A stretch of DNA of 64,000 nucleotides from an uncultured Alphaproteobacteria bacterium (lineage in GTDB: Bacteria > Pseudomonadota > Alphaproteobacteria > HIMB59), in assembly GCA_902546975.1 (NCBI GenBank), contig CACCLU010000004.1, positions 25,134 through 89,133 of the forward strand. Reading direction: 5' to 3'. The notes beneath the pieces were generated by a model. That model was not told the origin of the DNA. It made no database searches and worked only from the letters and a program-made list of their open reading frames with translations. A program made the translations under genes and the position numbers. This document shows, in pieces, positions 19,591 through 28,815 of the stretch. Positions within the stretch are counted from its first letter, which is position 1. Each line of letters opens with the position of its first letter.

Positions 19591-20674
19591 TTGTTTTGTA
19601 TTTTTTATTTACAGAAGATATAAAACGTAAAATTGAATTGAATGAATTTAATTTTACAGTCATTGAATTTCTATTTATCTCACTCATTATATATTTAACA
19701 ATATTACTATATTGGAGTTTATTAGATAAATAAAGTTTATGTGCGAAATTATTTATTATCATTAATCTTATTTGATCAGAATGATTTAATTTAAATAGTT
19801 GTTTTCGGTAATTTAATATTGAAAATCTTTTATCAAGTGGTTTTTCAATTTTTAAATTATCATTATATAAATAATTCTGATTCATTGTCATGGGTTTAAT
19901 TTCATAAAAAAAACTTAAAGGTTTTAATAATGTTATGATCATATCATTTAAAAAACAATTAAATGATAAAGTGTTATCATTATAATGAATAACACTATGA
20001 ATATAGGCCTCTTTAGAGACAAGAAAATCAATTTTATTCAAGGGGATATTATAAATATAAGAAAGTTCATAAATTTCTAAAATTTTATTAACAAAATTTG
20101 ATGAGTCAATTAAGTTATTTTTTCCCATCTTCCACTTAGGGTGGGATAATACTAATTTAGAATTAACATTATTGAGATTTATTTTCTTATTAAAATAAAA
20201 TGGACCACCAGAAGCTGTAATAAATATTTTTTTTACATTATTATTATTTATATTTGAATTTAATAAAGAAAAATGTTCAGAGTCTAGTGGTATAAAAATA
20301 TTTTTAGTTTTTTTAATTTTAGATTGAAGTAAATGACCGCCAGCAATGATCATCTCTTTATTAGCGATAGCAATGATTGATCTTTTATTGAATTTCAGAA
20401 AATGATTTATATATGCGAGCGACTGACTACCAAAATCTAAGAAATATATAATATTTATTTTTTTTTCAAGTAAAATAAAAAAATTTTTTCTATCATCAAT
20501 ATTACTTAAAACATAAGATTTGATAATTTTGTATCTTTTTTTTTGATTTTTTAATTTTTTAACATTTGTGTAACATGTAATACCATAAATTTTTATAGAA
20601 TTTTTAGAAGTATAATTTAAAAGCTTAGTACCAAGTTTACCAGTAGAACCAATTATAATTATCTTAATACTCAC
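19583..20674 (-). CDS. dxr: 1-deoxy-D-xylulose 5-phosphate reductoisomerase
   Basis: Second step of the MEP isoprenoid pathway, NADPH- and metal-dependent. 363 aa (usual 385-400). Seen are the Rossmann start [21 protein letters not shown], the metal/substrate segment PLDSEH, ASGGPF, HPKWKMG with the diverged '[11 protein letters not shown]' (family DSATMMNKGLE), and [12 protein letters not shown]. The start is GTG 20674 in a GTGA overlap with cdsA. Several family positions are changed but the catalytic frame is kept. Product feeds UppS two genes upstream. Confidence 0.9.
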   Translation of the reverse strand: MSIKIIIIGSTGKLGTKLLNYTSKNSIKIYGITCYTNVKKLKNQKKRYKIIKSYVLSNIDDRKNFFILLEKKINIIYFLDFGSQSLAYINHFLKFNKRSIIAIANKEMIIAGGHLLQSKIKKTKNIFIPLDSEHFSLLNSNINNNNVKKIFITASGGPFYFNKKINLNNVNSKLVLSHPKWKMGKNNLIDSSNFVNKILEIYELSYIYNIPLNKIDFLVSKEAYIHSVIHYNDNTLSFNCFLNDMIITLLKPLSFFYEIKPMTMNQNYLYNDNLKIEKPLDKRFSILNYRKQLFKLNHSDQIRLMIINNFAHKLYLSNKLQYSNIVKYIMSEINRNSMTVKLNSFNSILRFISSVNKKYKTNV

Positions 20675-21387
20675 GTTAAATAAAATAAATAAATATGAAA
20701 AAAAATTGATATTAAAAAAATACTATCCAATCGATCAAGTACACCTCCATGACTACCTAGTAGCGGGGAAAAGTCTTTAATATTAAGAGATCTTTTTATA
20801 TAAGAAAAAAAAATATCCCCAATAAATAATAAGATTGAAACGAGCATAGATATGAAAACATTAAAATTCATAAAAATTAAAAGTAAAGCAGTAAAAAAAA
20901 AAGATATAGAAGTACCAGACCATGTTTTGTTAGGACTAATTTTTGGAATAATAAGAGGTCCACGCAATGATTTACCAGAAATATAAGCTATGGTATCATT
21001 GAGAAATGAAATCAGAAATAATAGATAGAAGAAATTTCTATCAGCACTAATTAAATAAAATAGAATTATTGAAAAAAGATAAATTGAAATGACAAATAAC
21101 TCTTTTTTGTATCTTCCAAAAAGAAAAATACAAAATAAACAAATTAGCTGTAAAATGAATATACTGTCAAATAACTTATAAGGAACAAATAAAATAGATA
21201 TTGTAGTTAAAAAAATAAAAAAAAATAAAATAAATTTATTTATAATTTTTAAATATAAAAATTCATAACTTATTAGAGCTAATAATAAAAATATAAATAA
21301 AAGATCAAAGTTAGTTAGAAAAAAAAATAAAACTACTGCTATTATGATTGAACCTATAGCTAATCTACTTATATAACTAGATACCAA
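20671..21387 (-). CDS. cdsA: phosphatidate cytidylyltransferase
   Basis: Makes CDP-diacylglycerol from CTP and phosphatidate; integral inner-membrane enzyme. 238 aa with about seven hydrophobic segments. The C-terminal signature is clear: [15 protein letters not shown] followed by [16 protein letters not shown] and [12 protein letters not shown]. The start is TTG 21387, which overlaps uppS by 11 nt; no ATG is available near the N terminus. Order frr-uppS-cdsA-dxr is the standard one. Confidence 0.92.
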   Translation of the reverse strand: MVSSYISRLAIGSIIIAVVLFFFLTNFDLLFIFLLLALISYEFLYLKIINKFILFFFIFLTTISILFVPYKLFDSIFILQLICLFCIFLFGRYKKELFVISIYLFSIILFYLISADRNFFYLLFLISFLNDTIAYISGKSLRGPLIIPKISPNKTWSGTSISFFFTALLLIFMNFNVFISMLVSILLFIGDIFFSYIKRSLNIKDFSPLLGSHGGVLDRLDSIFLISIFFHIYLFYLT

Positions 21388-22048
21388 ATTTTCTCTCTAT
21401 TGAATTATATTTTGAAAAAATTTTTGATAAATCATTTTTATTTAGATCTGGCCATAATTTTTTTGAAAAAAATAATTCTGTAAATGATGATTGGTATATT
21501 AAAAAATCACTTAATCTATTAAAACCACCAGTTCTTACAAGAATATCTGGATCTGGTATACCGGAAGTCAAAAGAAAATTATTAAATTTATTAATTTTTT
21601 TAAAATTTTGGTGGTATTTAAGAACTGCTTGTTCAATATCATCCTTACCACTATAATTGATATAAATTAATAGAGTTTTATTGTTGTTTTTTTTTAGCCT
21701 TTCTAATTGGTCAATTTTTTTTTTAATTTCTTGACTCAAAAAGTTTCTATTTCCAATAAATCTTATGTTAAATTGAAATGTTGTTTCATCCTCAATGACT
21801 TTATTTAGAAATTCTAATAGAATTTTCTTAAGAGTTAATATTAAGTTACGAGATCTGTTTAAATTATTTTTGGATAAAGCAAAGGCGGATACATATTTTG
21901 CTTCAGTATTATGAAAAATATAATTGGATAATTTAATTATCGTATTAGCACCTTTTTTATAACCATTATACTTATTAGTTTTATTTTTTTTGGACCATCT
22001 ATTATTTCCATCCATAATAAATGCAACGTGATTTAATTTATTTTTCAA
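21377..22048 (-). CDS. uppS: undecaprenyl diphosphate synthase
   Basis: cis-Prenyltransferase making the C55 lipid carrier for peptidoglycan and LPS. 223 aa, slightly short. Signatures are [15 protein letters not shown] with the catalytic Asp (near residue 13) and [22 protein letters not shown], the family C-terminal motif. The start is TTG 22048, 2 nt after the frr stop; the MDGN motif fixes the start region. Confidence 0.95.
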   Translation of the reverse strand: MKNKLNHVAFIMDGNNRWSKKNKTNKYNGYKKGANTIIKLSNYIFHNTEAKYVSAFALSKNNLNRSRNLILTLKKILLEFLNKVIEDETTFQFNIRFIGNRNFLSQEIKKKIDQLERLKKNNNKTLLIYINYSGKDDIEQAVLKYHQNFKKINKFNNFLLTSGIPDPDILVRTGGFNRLSDFLIYQSSFTELFFSKKLWPDLNKNDLSKIFSKYNSIERKFGI

Positions 22049-22050
22049 AA

Positions 22051-22602
22051 TTAAACTTTTAAGATTTCAGATTGTTTAGAATTAGTCAAATTTTCAATTT
22101 CACTTATTGAAGAGTCAGTTATCTTTTGTATTTCATCATGATATTTTTTACTTTCATCTATAGAAATTGATTTATTTTTCTCTAAATTTTTAATTTCATC
22201 AAGAAATTTTCTTCTAATACCTCTAATAGAAATTTTAAACTTTTCAGATATTTCTGAAATAATTTTTACTAACTCTTTTCTTCTTTCCGCGCTTAACTCA
22301 GGAAATTTAAGTAGTAAATTAGATCCATCTGTTTGTGGAGTAACTCCTAGATTTGAGTCTAAAATGGATTTTTCTATAGCTTTTACAAGTGATGAGTCCC
22401 AAATATTAACATTTAAAGTCATGTTATCTAAATTATTTATATTTGATAGTTGAGTTAAAGGAGTCTTTGACCCGTAACTATCAACTACTATTGTTTTAAG
22501 AATATCTGGGGAAACTCTACCAGTTCTAATATTTTTTAATTCGACAGAAAAAGCGTTTATACTTGATTGCATTTCTGAAAAGCAATTTTCCTTATTAAAC
22601 AT
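22051..22602 (-). CDS. frr: ribosome recycling factor
   Basis: Splits post-termination ribosomes with EF-G. 183 aa, family length. Contains the RRF features IRTGRVSPDIL near the N terminus, the domain II segment (YGSKTPLTQLSNI...VNIWDSS), and LSAERRKELVKIISE with IRGIRRKFLDEIK in the three-helix bundle. The start overlaps the pyrH stop by one base (TAATG). Part of the rpsB-tsf-pyrH-frr translation block. Confidence 0.96.
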   Translation of the reverse strand: MFNKENCFSEMQSSINAFSVELKNIRTGRVSPDILKTIVVDSYGSKTPLTQLSNINNLDNMTLNVNIWDSSLVKAIEKSILDSNLGVTPQTDGSNLLLKFPELSAERRKELVKIISEISEKFKISIRGIRRKFLDEIKNLEKNKSISIDESKKYHDEIQKITDSSISEIENLTNSKQSEILKV

Positions 22603-23312
22603 TATTCAGTCTCTTTTATAATTGAATAAGAACCTTTTCCTTCAATTATATCAAGTATATTTGAACTTTTTAGAATTGAAAAAATAATTATTGGTAAAGA
22701 ACTATCTTTAGCTAGACTAATTGCTGTAGCATCCATGACCTTAATTTCCTTGTTTAAATATTCAGAGTATGAGATTTCTGAAATTTTTTTTGCATCTTTA
22801 TTATCCAAGGGATCTTTATCGTAAATACCATCTACTTTTGTACCTTTCAATATAACATCGGACTTCATTTCTGAAGCTCTAAGAACTGCAGCTGTATCTG
22901 TTGAAAAAAAAGGATTGCCTGTGCCAGATGCAAAAATAACAACTCGATTTTTGTCAAGATGGTTAGAAGCTTTATTTTTAATGTACGGCTCAGCAACTCT
23001 ATTTATACTTATTGCTGTCATAACTCTCGACTCAACTCCAATTTTTTTAAGGTTTGATTGTAAAGCCAAAGAGTTTATTACGGTACCTAACATACCCATA
23101 TAATCTGAGGTGACTCTATCTACTACACCATTTGAAAAAGAAGAGCCCCTAATAAAATTTCCTCCTCCAAGTACGATAGAAATTTTAAGATTTTTAGATA
23201 ATAGTTTTTTAATACTATTAGAAAGATCATTCAAAATATCAAAATCAAAGCCTTGTTCATTCGATCCTGCTAAAGACTCTCCTGAAATCTTTAGCATGAT
23301 ATTTTTATACAT
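22602..23312 (-). CDS. pyrH: uridylate kinase
   Basis: Phosphorylates UMP to UDP; amino-acid-kinase fold. ATG 23312 gives 236 aa starting MYKNIMLKISGESL, the normal N terminus; a longer frame to 23378 would run into tsf and is rejected. Motifs are KISGESLAG, IVLGGGNFIRG, DYMGMLGTVINSLAL, SGTGNPFFSTDTAA and KVDGIYDKDP. Sits 1 nt after tsf. Confidence 0.96.
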   Translation of the reverse strand: MYKNIMLKISGESLAGSNEQGFDFDILNDLSNSIKKLLSKNLKISIVLGGGNFIRGSSFSNGVVDRVTSDYMGMLGTVINSLALQSNLKKIGVESRVMTAISINRVAEPYIKNKASNHLDKNRVVIFASGTGNPFFSTDTAAVLRASEMKSDVILKGTKVDGIYDKDPLDNKDAKKISEISYSEYLNKEIKVMDATAISLAKDSSLPIIIFSILKSSNILDIIEGKGSYSIIKETE

Positions 23313-23313
23313 A

Positions 23314-24186
23314 TTAAATAGTATATAAATCCATAGATGTGATGTTAAGACTAATATTATTATTTTTTGATATTTCACTCAAAAAGGAACTTACGCTCTT
23401 CTTTGGGTCTGTAATTAATGCTTGGCCTAAAAGTGTATTTTCTTTCAAAAATTTATTTAATTTTCCTTGAATAATTTGATCTTTTTTATCATCAGGTACG
23501 TTATCCAATTGCTTTAAAATTATATCTTTTTCATCTTTAATAATTTTTGAATTGATAGAATTTTCATCGATACCCATTGGTTTCATTGCAGAAATTTGCA
23601 TAGCAATTACTTTTAATTCATCAATTAATTTTAATGCCGAGTCTACATTATTGGTTGAAATTTCAACTACTGAGCCAATTTTAGAACAATTGGAATTATA
23701 TTTATTATGAAGATAAGTAACAAAAATTGATGTTTCAGAGGAATATTTTTTGTAATTAATTATTTGAATATTTTCACCGATTTTTGAAATTAGATCTGTA
23801 AGGCAATCATTCAGTGGTTTGTCATTAATAGTCAAACTATCTAATTCTTGATCTGTTCCATGATCATTTATATCTTCTTTTTCATGTATAGCTTTGGAGA
23901 GTTTTTGAGCAAAATCTAAAAAATCATTATTTTTAGCGACAAAGTCGGTTTCGCATTTTATTTTGCAAACAGTAAACTTAGTATTTGATGAGTTATTATA
24001 AAAAGAAACTACACCTTCATTTGTTTCTCTATTTTGTTTTTTTTGGGCTTTAAGAATTCCTTTTTCTCTTAACCATTTTACTGCAGCATCAACATCATTA
24101 TTATTTTCAGATAATGCTTTTTTACAATCTACAATACCACTACCAGTAGACTCTCTGAGTTTTTTGATTAATTCCATACTACTCAT
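23314..24186 (-). CDS. tsf: translation elongation factor Ts
   Basis: Nucleotide-exchange factor for EF-Tu. 290 aa. The N-terminal UBA-like domain has LIKKLRESTGSGIVDCKKAL and AVKWLREKG; the core has KCETDFVAKN, the EF-Tu contact motif. It starts in an ATGA overlap with rpsB, the usual pairing, so both proteins come from one message. Confidence 0.96.
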   Translation of the reverse strand: MSSMELIKKLRESTGSGIVDCKKALSENNNDVDAAVKWLREKGILKAQKKQNRETNEGVVSFYNNSSNTKFTVCKIKCETDFVAKNNDFLDFAQKLSKAIHEKEDINDHGTDQELDSLTINDKPLNDCLTDLISKIGENIQIINYKKYSSETSIFVTYLHNKYNSNCSKIGSVVEISTNNVDSALKLIDELKVIAMQISAMKPMGIDENSINSKIIKDEKDIILKQLDNVPDDKKDQIIQGKLNKFLKENTLLGQALITDPKKSVSSFLSEISKNNNISLNITSMDLYTI

Positions 24187-24890
24187 TTTTTATTGCTCTC
24201 ATCAGATGGAGTATCATCATTTGCAACTAAAACCTTTTTAAAATTATCAAGTATAAATTGAACGGATTTAACACCGTCGTCATTTGCAGGTATGGGAAAA
24301 TCAATTATATCAGGGTCACAATTAGTATCAACAATACCGATTATTGGTATTCCTAATTTTTTAGCCTCTAAGACTGCAATGTGTTCTCTATTGGTATCTA
24401 TGATGAAAATTACGTCAGGAGTTGATTTCATTTCAACAATACCACCAAGAGTTTTATCTAATCTGATCTTCTTTTTTTCTATATCTGATAATTCTTTTTT
24501 AGTAAAAACTGTATCATCAGAACTCAATATATTTTCGTAAATATTTAGTGTATTAATAGAATTTTTGACAGTATTCCAATTTGTAATCATTCCACCTAGC
24601 CATCTAAAATTAACAAAATAATTACTTGTTTCTTTTGCTATAGTTTCAACAATTTCACTATGTTGTTTTTTAGTTGAAACAAATAAAAATTTTTTATTAT
24701 TTTTTGAAGACTCATGTGCAAATTTCAATGCATTTTCGATTAAAGGGAGTGACTTTCTCAAGTCTAGAATATGTGTGCCATTTTTTTCACCATAAATGTA
24801 CTTTTCCATTTTTGGGTTCCATCTTTTTTTGTTATGGCCAAAGTGAGAGCCGTTCTTTAAAAGATCTTCAAGTGATATTTCAATGTCCAT
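24183..24890 (-). CDS. rpsB: 30S ribosomal protein S2
   Basis: Small-subunit protein at the head-body junction. 235 aa. Conserved blocks are LLKNGSHFGHNKKRWNPKM, YIYGEKNGTHILDL, FVSTKKQ, NFRWLGGMITNW, PDVIFIIDTNREHIAVLEAKKLGIPIIGIVDTNCDPD and FPIPANDD. It is the first gene after dnaE in the long minus-strand run and has a 110-bp upstream gap with a strong Shine-Dalgarno (GGAGG, 24895-24899) and a candidate leader structure. Confidence 0.97.
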   Translation of the reverse strand: MDIEISLEDLLKNGSHFGHNKKRWNPKMEKYIYGEKNGTHILDLRKSLPLIENALKFAHESSKNNKKFLFVSTKKQHSEIVETIAKETSNYFVNFRWLGGMITNWNTVKNSINTLNIYENILSSDDTVFTKKELSDIEKKKIRLDKTLGGIVEMKSTPDVIFIIDTNREHIAVLEAKKLGIPIIGIVDTNCDPDIIDFPIPANDDGVKSVQFILDNFKKVLVANDDTPSDESNKK

Positions 24891-24960
24891 TTTGCCTCCG
24901 GTTAAGCTTTAGTTAATAGAAGGGAAACCTTTAGGCACCGGATGTCTATTAACCTGTTTT
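24891..24960 (-). promoter_or_regulatory. candidate structured 5' leader of rpsB-tsf
   Basis: The region between dnaE and rpsB contains unusually GC-rich and complementary sequence for this genome. GTTAATAG (24912-24919) and CTATTAAC (24946-24953) are exact 8-bp complements. GGTTAA (24900-24905) and TTAACC (24949-24954) can pair instead; this uses the same upstream arm and abuts the Shine-Dalgarno. AGGCA at the Shine-Dalgarno also matches TGCCT inside the loop, giving a possible pseudoknot. S2 is known to repress its own operon through the leader in E. coli; that this element does the same is inference. A promoter must also lie here or in the dnaE end, but none was chosen. Confidence 0.5.
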
Positions 24961-25000
24961 TTTTTTGATGTTTTAAAGGATAAATCCTAATAATCAAGAA

Positions 25001-28000
25001 TTAATTCAGTGAAATATTCAATATTTTGTTGTCATTATAGACTTTTATATTATTGAATTTATTAATTTTATCTAAATCTAGTAATTCCTCATAAGAAATA
25101 TGGTTTATCTGATTTACCAAATCATCATCCTTGATAATGAGTAAATGATCAACATTAACATTATAAAAGTCATTTTTAATAGCTGATTTAATTTTGGCTT
25201 TTATATATTGTGCGTGAAGTGATCTAACGTCAAATTTATCATCAAAAAGTCTCAAGTCAAAAAAACCACTTTCATTTATTACATTTAAGAGAATATATCT
25301 TTTACCATTTCTAGTAGTTTTATATTGTGCTTTCACAACATAAAAATAAAAATCTTCTAAGAATTCAAGCTTACTATTAATTTTTTCTTTAAAAGATGAT
25401 TGATTAAGGTTTGTTAGTATTTTTGTTTGTTTTTTTTGAGAGTAAAGAAATCCATAACTTTCAAATTCAGCTTTTATTAGATCAACAGTGTCATAATTTT
25501 TATTTAGAAAAAACTGATCATCAGATAAGTCATTAAATAATGCTGTACCGGATTTTTTATGTATAATATTTTCTACATTAGCAAAAAGTTTTGAGATATT
25601 CTTATTTAGTGAATTTAAAGAATTTGATAATATAAGTTTTTCTATTTGTCTTTTATTTAATACAGATCTGGATAATCTATCATTAAAATCTGATAGAGAT
25701 TTAAATTTACCATTTTTGTTTCTTTCGGTGACTAATTCTTTCATAGACTCCTCACCTACACCTTTTAATGCTGCTAAACCATAAATAATCTTATCTTCAT
25801 GAACTATGAATTTATAATCTGAATAATTTATATCAGGTGGTAATATTTTTAAATCTTGATCATACATTTCATTTAGTATGACAAAAATTTTATCTGTATT
25901 ATTCAATGAATTATTTAACAGTTCGCAATAGAATTCTAATGGGAAATGTGCTTTTAGATATGCTGTATAGTAAGTAATAAAAGCGTATGCAGCTGCATGA
26001 CTTTTATTAAATCCATATTCTGCAAATTTTTCAATTAAGGAAAATAGTTTCTCAGCATCTTTAGATCTAACCTTTTTATTTACAGCGCCTTTAATAAAAT
26101 TATCCTTCTGATTCATTAATTCAGCTTTAATTTTTTTACCAATAGCTCTTCTCAATAAATCTGCTTGACCTAAAGTATATCCTGATATTACTTGGGCTAT
26201 TTTCATAATTTGTTCCTGATAAACAATTATTCCATAAGTTTCTCTCAAAATTGGTTCAAGTAAGGGATGGTCATATATGATTTTTTCCTCACCTTTTTTT
26301 CTTTTAATAAAGCTATCAATAAATTGCATTGGACCAGGCCTATTCAAAGCTAAAACTGCTATAACTTCCTCTAGGCTTGTTGGTTTGAGTTTGATCAAAG
26401 TGTCTACCATTGCAGCACTTTCAACTTGAAACACACCGCAAGTGTATCCATCACTTAACAATTGAAAAGTTTTTTCATCATTAAAAGGAATTTCATTTAA
26501 ATCAATAGAAATTTTATTTTTTGCTTTTATTAATTTAAGCGTCTCATCAATTATAGTGAGATTAGCTAGGCCAAGAAAATCAAATTTTAATAATCCTGCT
26601 TTCTCACAATCTTTCATATTGTATTGAGTAGCCATTATTTCTGAGTCATCATCTTTAAATAAAGGGATATTTCCATAGAGCTTATCCGAAGAAATAATTA
26701 TTCCTGCAGCATGTGTAGATACATTTCTTAGTGCACCTTCCATTGACTCTGCTTTATCCATCATTGGAGAGTCAGCTAAATCTCCTAATTGATCAGAATG
26801 ATTAGCTTTTAACTCACTAATGCTTAATGGATGAACAGGATTATAAGGTATTTTATTTACCATTCTTTCTACTTCAGAATATGGAACACCTTCTACTCTA
26901 CCAATATCCTTTAATATTCCCCTCGAAATCATCGATCCGAAGGTAATTATTTGTGCAACATTTTGATAACCGTACTTTTTTTGCACGTACTCAATAACTT
27001 CATCTCTTCTTGATTTACAAAAATCAATATCGAAGTCAGGCATTGAAACTCTATCAGGGTTTAAAAATCTTTCAAAAAGTAGACCATATTGAATTGGATC
27101 TACGTCTGTAATTAATAAAGACCACGCAACAATAGAACCAGCACCTGATCCTCTTCCAGGACCAACAGGAATTGAATTTGATTTAGCCCATCTGATAAAA
27201 TCACTGACTATAAGAAAATATCCAGAGAATTTCATTTTCATAATAACATTTAATTCATATTCTAATCGATCCCTATAAATTTTTGATTGACTGTTAAATT
27301 CCTCAATAGATTTGTTTGTAAGTATTTTTTTTAATCTTAAATCTAAGCCACTTCTAGACTGTTGAACAATTTCTTTATCTTCATTGGAGTCCAAATCTGA
27401 TTTAAAATTTGGCAATGTAATTGGTTTTTCTTCAATAAGAAAATTAATTTTATTTGCAATTAAATTTGAATTTTGTATTAGTGAGTTCGGATTATTATTT
27501 TCTTTCAAATTTTTAGCTAATGAATAATTATTTTTTAGGTTAAATGAAGTATTTTGTAAATATTCGCCATTCTTTAAACAGTGAAGTATTTTTATAGCGT
27601 CGTAATCTTTATCTTGTTTGTAAAAACTAAATGAAGATAGAAATAAATTAATTTTAGATTTATTAGATATTTCATTTAATAATTTATTATCTAAATTTTT
27701 ATCAAATTCAAAAAAAACATTATCATTAAAGAAATTTTTTAGAGAGGTGATTTCATCTAAGATAATTTTTAAGTTATTAAAATTTATATTCAAATCCTGG
27801 AAATAACTAAATAACCCCCCTAAAATTAAGATATTACCTTCAGAAAAGTTTTTAATATTATCTAATGATAAATGAAACTCATTTTCAGTATTTATTTTTG
27901 TAGATAATATATTAAGATTTTTAAAGCCAATATTATTTTTACAAAGAATGGTAAGTCGTGATTTGTGATTTAATTTTGAAATAAAATCAACATCCAATCC

Positions 28001-28186
28001 TATAATTGGTTGAATACCTTTTTTTTTACATTTTGTTGAAAATTCAAGAGCACCTGATAATAATTTGTAATCTGTTAATGCCATTGCAGGTAATTTTTCC
28101 TTCTCAGCAAAATTTACGAGGTCCTCAATTTTAATATTTGACTCACATATAGAGTAATTTGAATAATTTCTTAGAGGTACTAGCAT
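25001..28186 (-). CDS. dnaE: DNA polymerase III subunit alpha
   Basis: Replicative polymerase. 1061 aa, shorter than E. coli (1160). Domains in order: PHP (1-about 250), palm/thumb/fingers with the catalytic PDFDIDFC pair and LKFDFLGL third aspartate, GPGRGSGAGS, the beta-clamp/helix-hairpin region near 790-850, and a C-terminal OB fold (about 930-1040). The PHP N terminus lacks the usual metal-binding histidines: it reads PLRNYSNYS where most have HLRVHSEYS. This is the single-copy style dnaE1, not the imuAB-linked dnaE2. ATG 28186 overlaps lolD by 7 nt. Confidence 0.96.
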   Translation of the reverse strand: MLVPLRNYSNYSICESNIKIEDLVNFAEKEKLPAMALTDYKLLSGALEFSTKCKKKGIQPIIGLDVDFISKLNHKSRLTILCKNNIGFKNLNILSTKINTENEFHLSLDNIKNFSEGNILILGGLFSYFQDLNINFNNLKIILDEITSLKNFFNDNVFFEFDKNLDNKLLNEISNKSKINLFLSSFSFYKQDKDYDAIKILHCLKNGEYLQNTSFNLKNNYSLAKNLKENNNPNSLIQNSNLIANKINFLIEEKPITLPNFKSDLDSNEDKEIVQQSRSGLDLRLKKILTNKSIEEFNSQSKIYRDRLEYELNVIMKMKFSGYFLIVSDFIRWAKSNSIPVGPGRGSGAGSIVAWSLLITDVDPIQYGLLFERFLNPDRVSMPDFDIDFCKSRRDEVIEYVQKKYGYQNVAQIITFGSMISRGILKDIGRVEGVPYSEVERMVNKIPYNPVHPLSISELKANHSDQLGDLADSPMMDKAESMEGALRNVSTHAAGIIISSDKLYGNIPLFKDDDSEIMATQYNMKDCEKAGLLKFDFLGLANLTIIDETLKLIKAKNKISIDLNEIPFNDEKTFQLLSDGYTCGVFQVESAAMVDTLIKLKPTSLEEVIAVLALNRPGPMQFIDSFIKRKKGEEKIIYDHPLLEPILRETYGIIVYQEQIMKIAQVISGYTLGQADLLRRAIGKKIKAELMNQKDNFIKGAVNKKVRSKDAEKLFSLIEKFAEYGFNKSHAAAYAFITYYTAYLKAHFPLEFYCELLNNSLNNTDKIFVILNEMYDQDLKILPPDINYSDYKFIVHEDKIIYGLAALKGVGEESMKELVTERNKNGKFKSLSDFNDRLSRSVLNKRQIEKLILSNSLNSLNKNISKLFANVENIIHKKSGTALFNDLSDDQFFLNKNYDTVDLIKAEFESYGFLYSQKKQTKILTNLNQSSFKEKINSKLEFLEDFYFYVVKAQYKTTRNGKRYILLNVINESGFFDLRLFDDKFDVRSLHAQYIKAKIKSAIKNDFYNVNVDHLLIIKDDDLVNQINHISYEELLDLDKINKFNNIKVYNDNKILNISLN

Positions 28187-28815
28187 TCTTTTATTGATTT
28201 ATCTTCTATTGTATAAGACTTATCAAAAAGTGAACGAAATGATATATCATGACTAGCTATTATTGTTGATAAATTGAATTTTTTGGAACTATTTAATATA
28301 AGGTCTATTACCAATTTTGCGTTTTCTTTATCTAAATAACTCGTTGGTTCATCAGCTATCAAAAGTTTAGGGCTATTCACAAGAGATCTTGCAACACAAA
28401 CTCTTTGTTTTTGTCCATTTGATAACTGACTAGGATACTTAAATTTAAAACGGCCTATATTCAAATAGGATAAGATTTTTTCAATTTTTCTCGTATCATT
28501 GGTTTTTAATTTAATGTTATCGAAAATGTTTAATTCAGATATTAGATAGTGATCCTGAAATATAATGCCTATATCATCTTTCAAAAGGTCAAAATGATTT
28601 TTTACTAATTTGCCATTAAAGTAAATTTTTCCAGAGTCTACATTATCTAAACCTGATATTAAGTTTAATAAAGTCGACTTACCACAGCCTGATGGACCAA
28701 ATAAAAAGATATTTTGATTATGATTTACTAATAAATTTAATTTATTGATTACTTGAAAATTTCCAACCTTAGATATGTATGATTTAGAAATATTTTTTAA
28801 TTCTAGTAAACTCAT
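28180..28815 (-). CDS. lolD: lipoprotein-releasing ABC transporter ATPase
   Basis: ATPase that powers extraction of outer-membrane lipoproteins from the inner membrane. 211 aa. Walker A is GPSGCGKST (about 39-47), a Q-loop follows in IIFQDHYLI, the signature is LSNGQKQRV, Walker B is LLIADEPTS, and the switch histidine is in IASHD. Placed directly after lolC (ATGA overlap) and before dnaE, the common alphaproteobacterial order. Confidence 0.92.
   Translation of the reverse strand: MSLLELKNISKSYISKVGNFQVINKLNLLVNHNQNIFLFGPSGCGKSTLLNLISGLDNVDSGKIYFNGKLVKNHFDLLKDDIGIIFQDHYLISELNIFDNIKLKTNDTRKIEKILSYLNIGRFKFKYPSQLSNGQKQRVCVARSLVNSPKLLIADEPTSYLDKENAKLVIDLILNSSKKFNLSTIIASHDISFRSLFDKSYTIEDKSIKEC

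Noticed and set aside
23313..23378. Longer PyrH start
   Set aside because: The extra residues lie inside tsf and the conserved UMP kinase N terminus begins at ATG 23312.
24912..24965. Hairpin followed by a T-run on the plus strand, resembling an intrinsic terminator
   Set aside because: No plus-strand gene lies upstream that would need it; the same arms make better sense as the rpsB leader on the minus strand.
25001..28186. dnaE2/imuB mutagenesis cassette
   Set aside because: The gene sits in the lolC-lolD-dnaE context of the replicative enzyme and no imuA/imuB neighbours are present.
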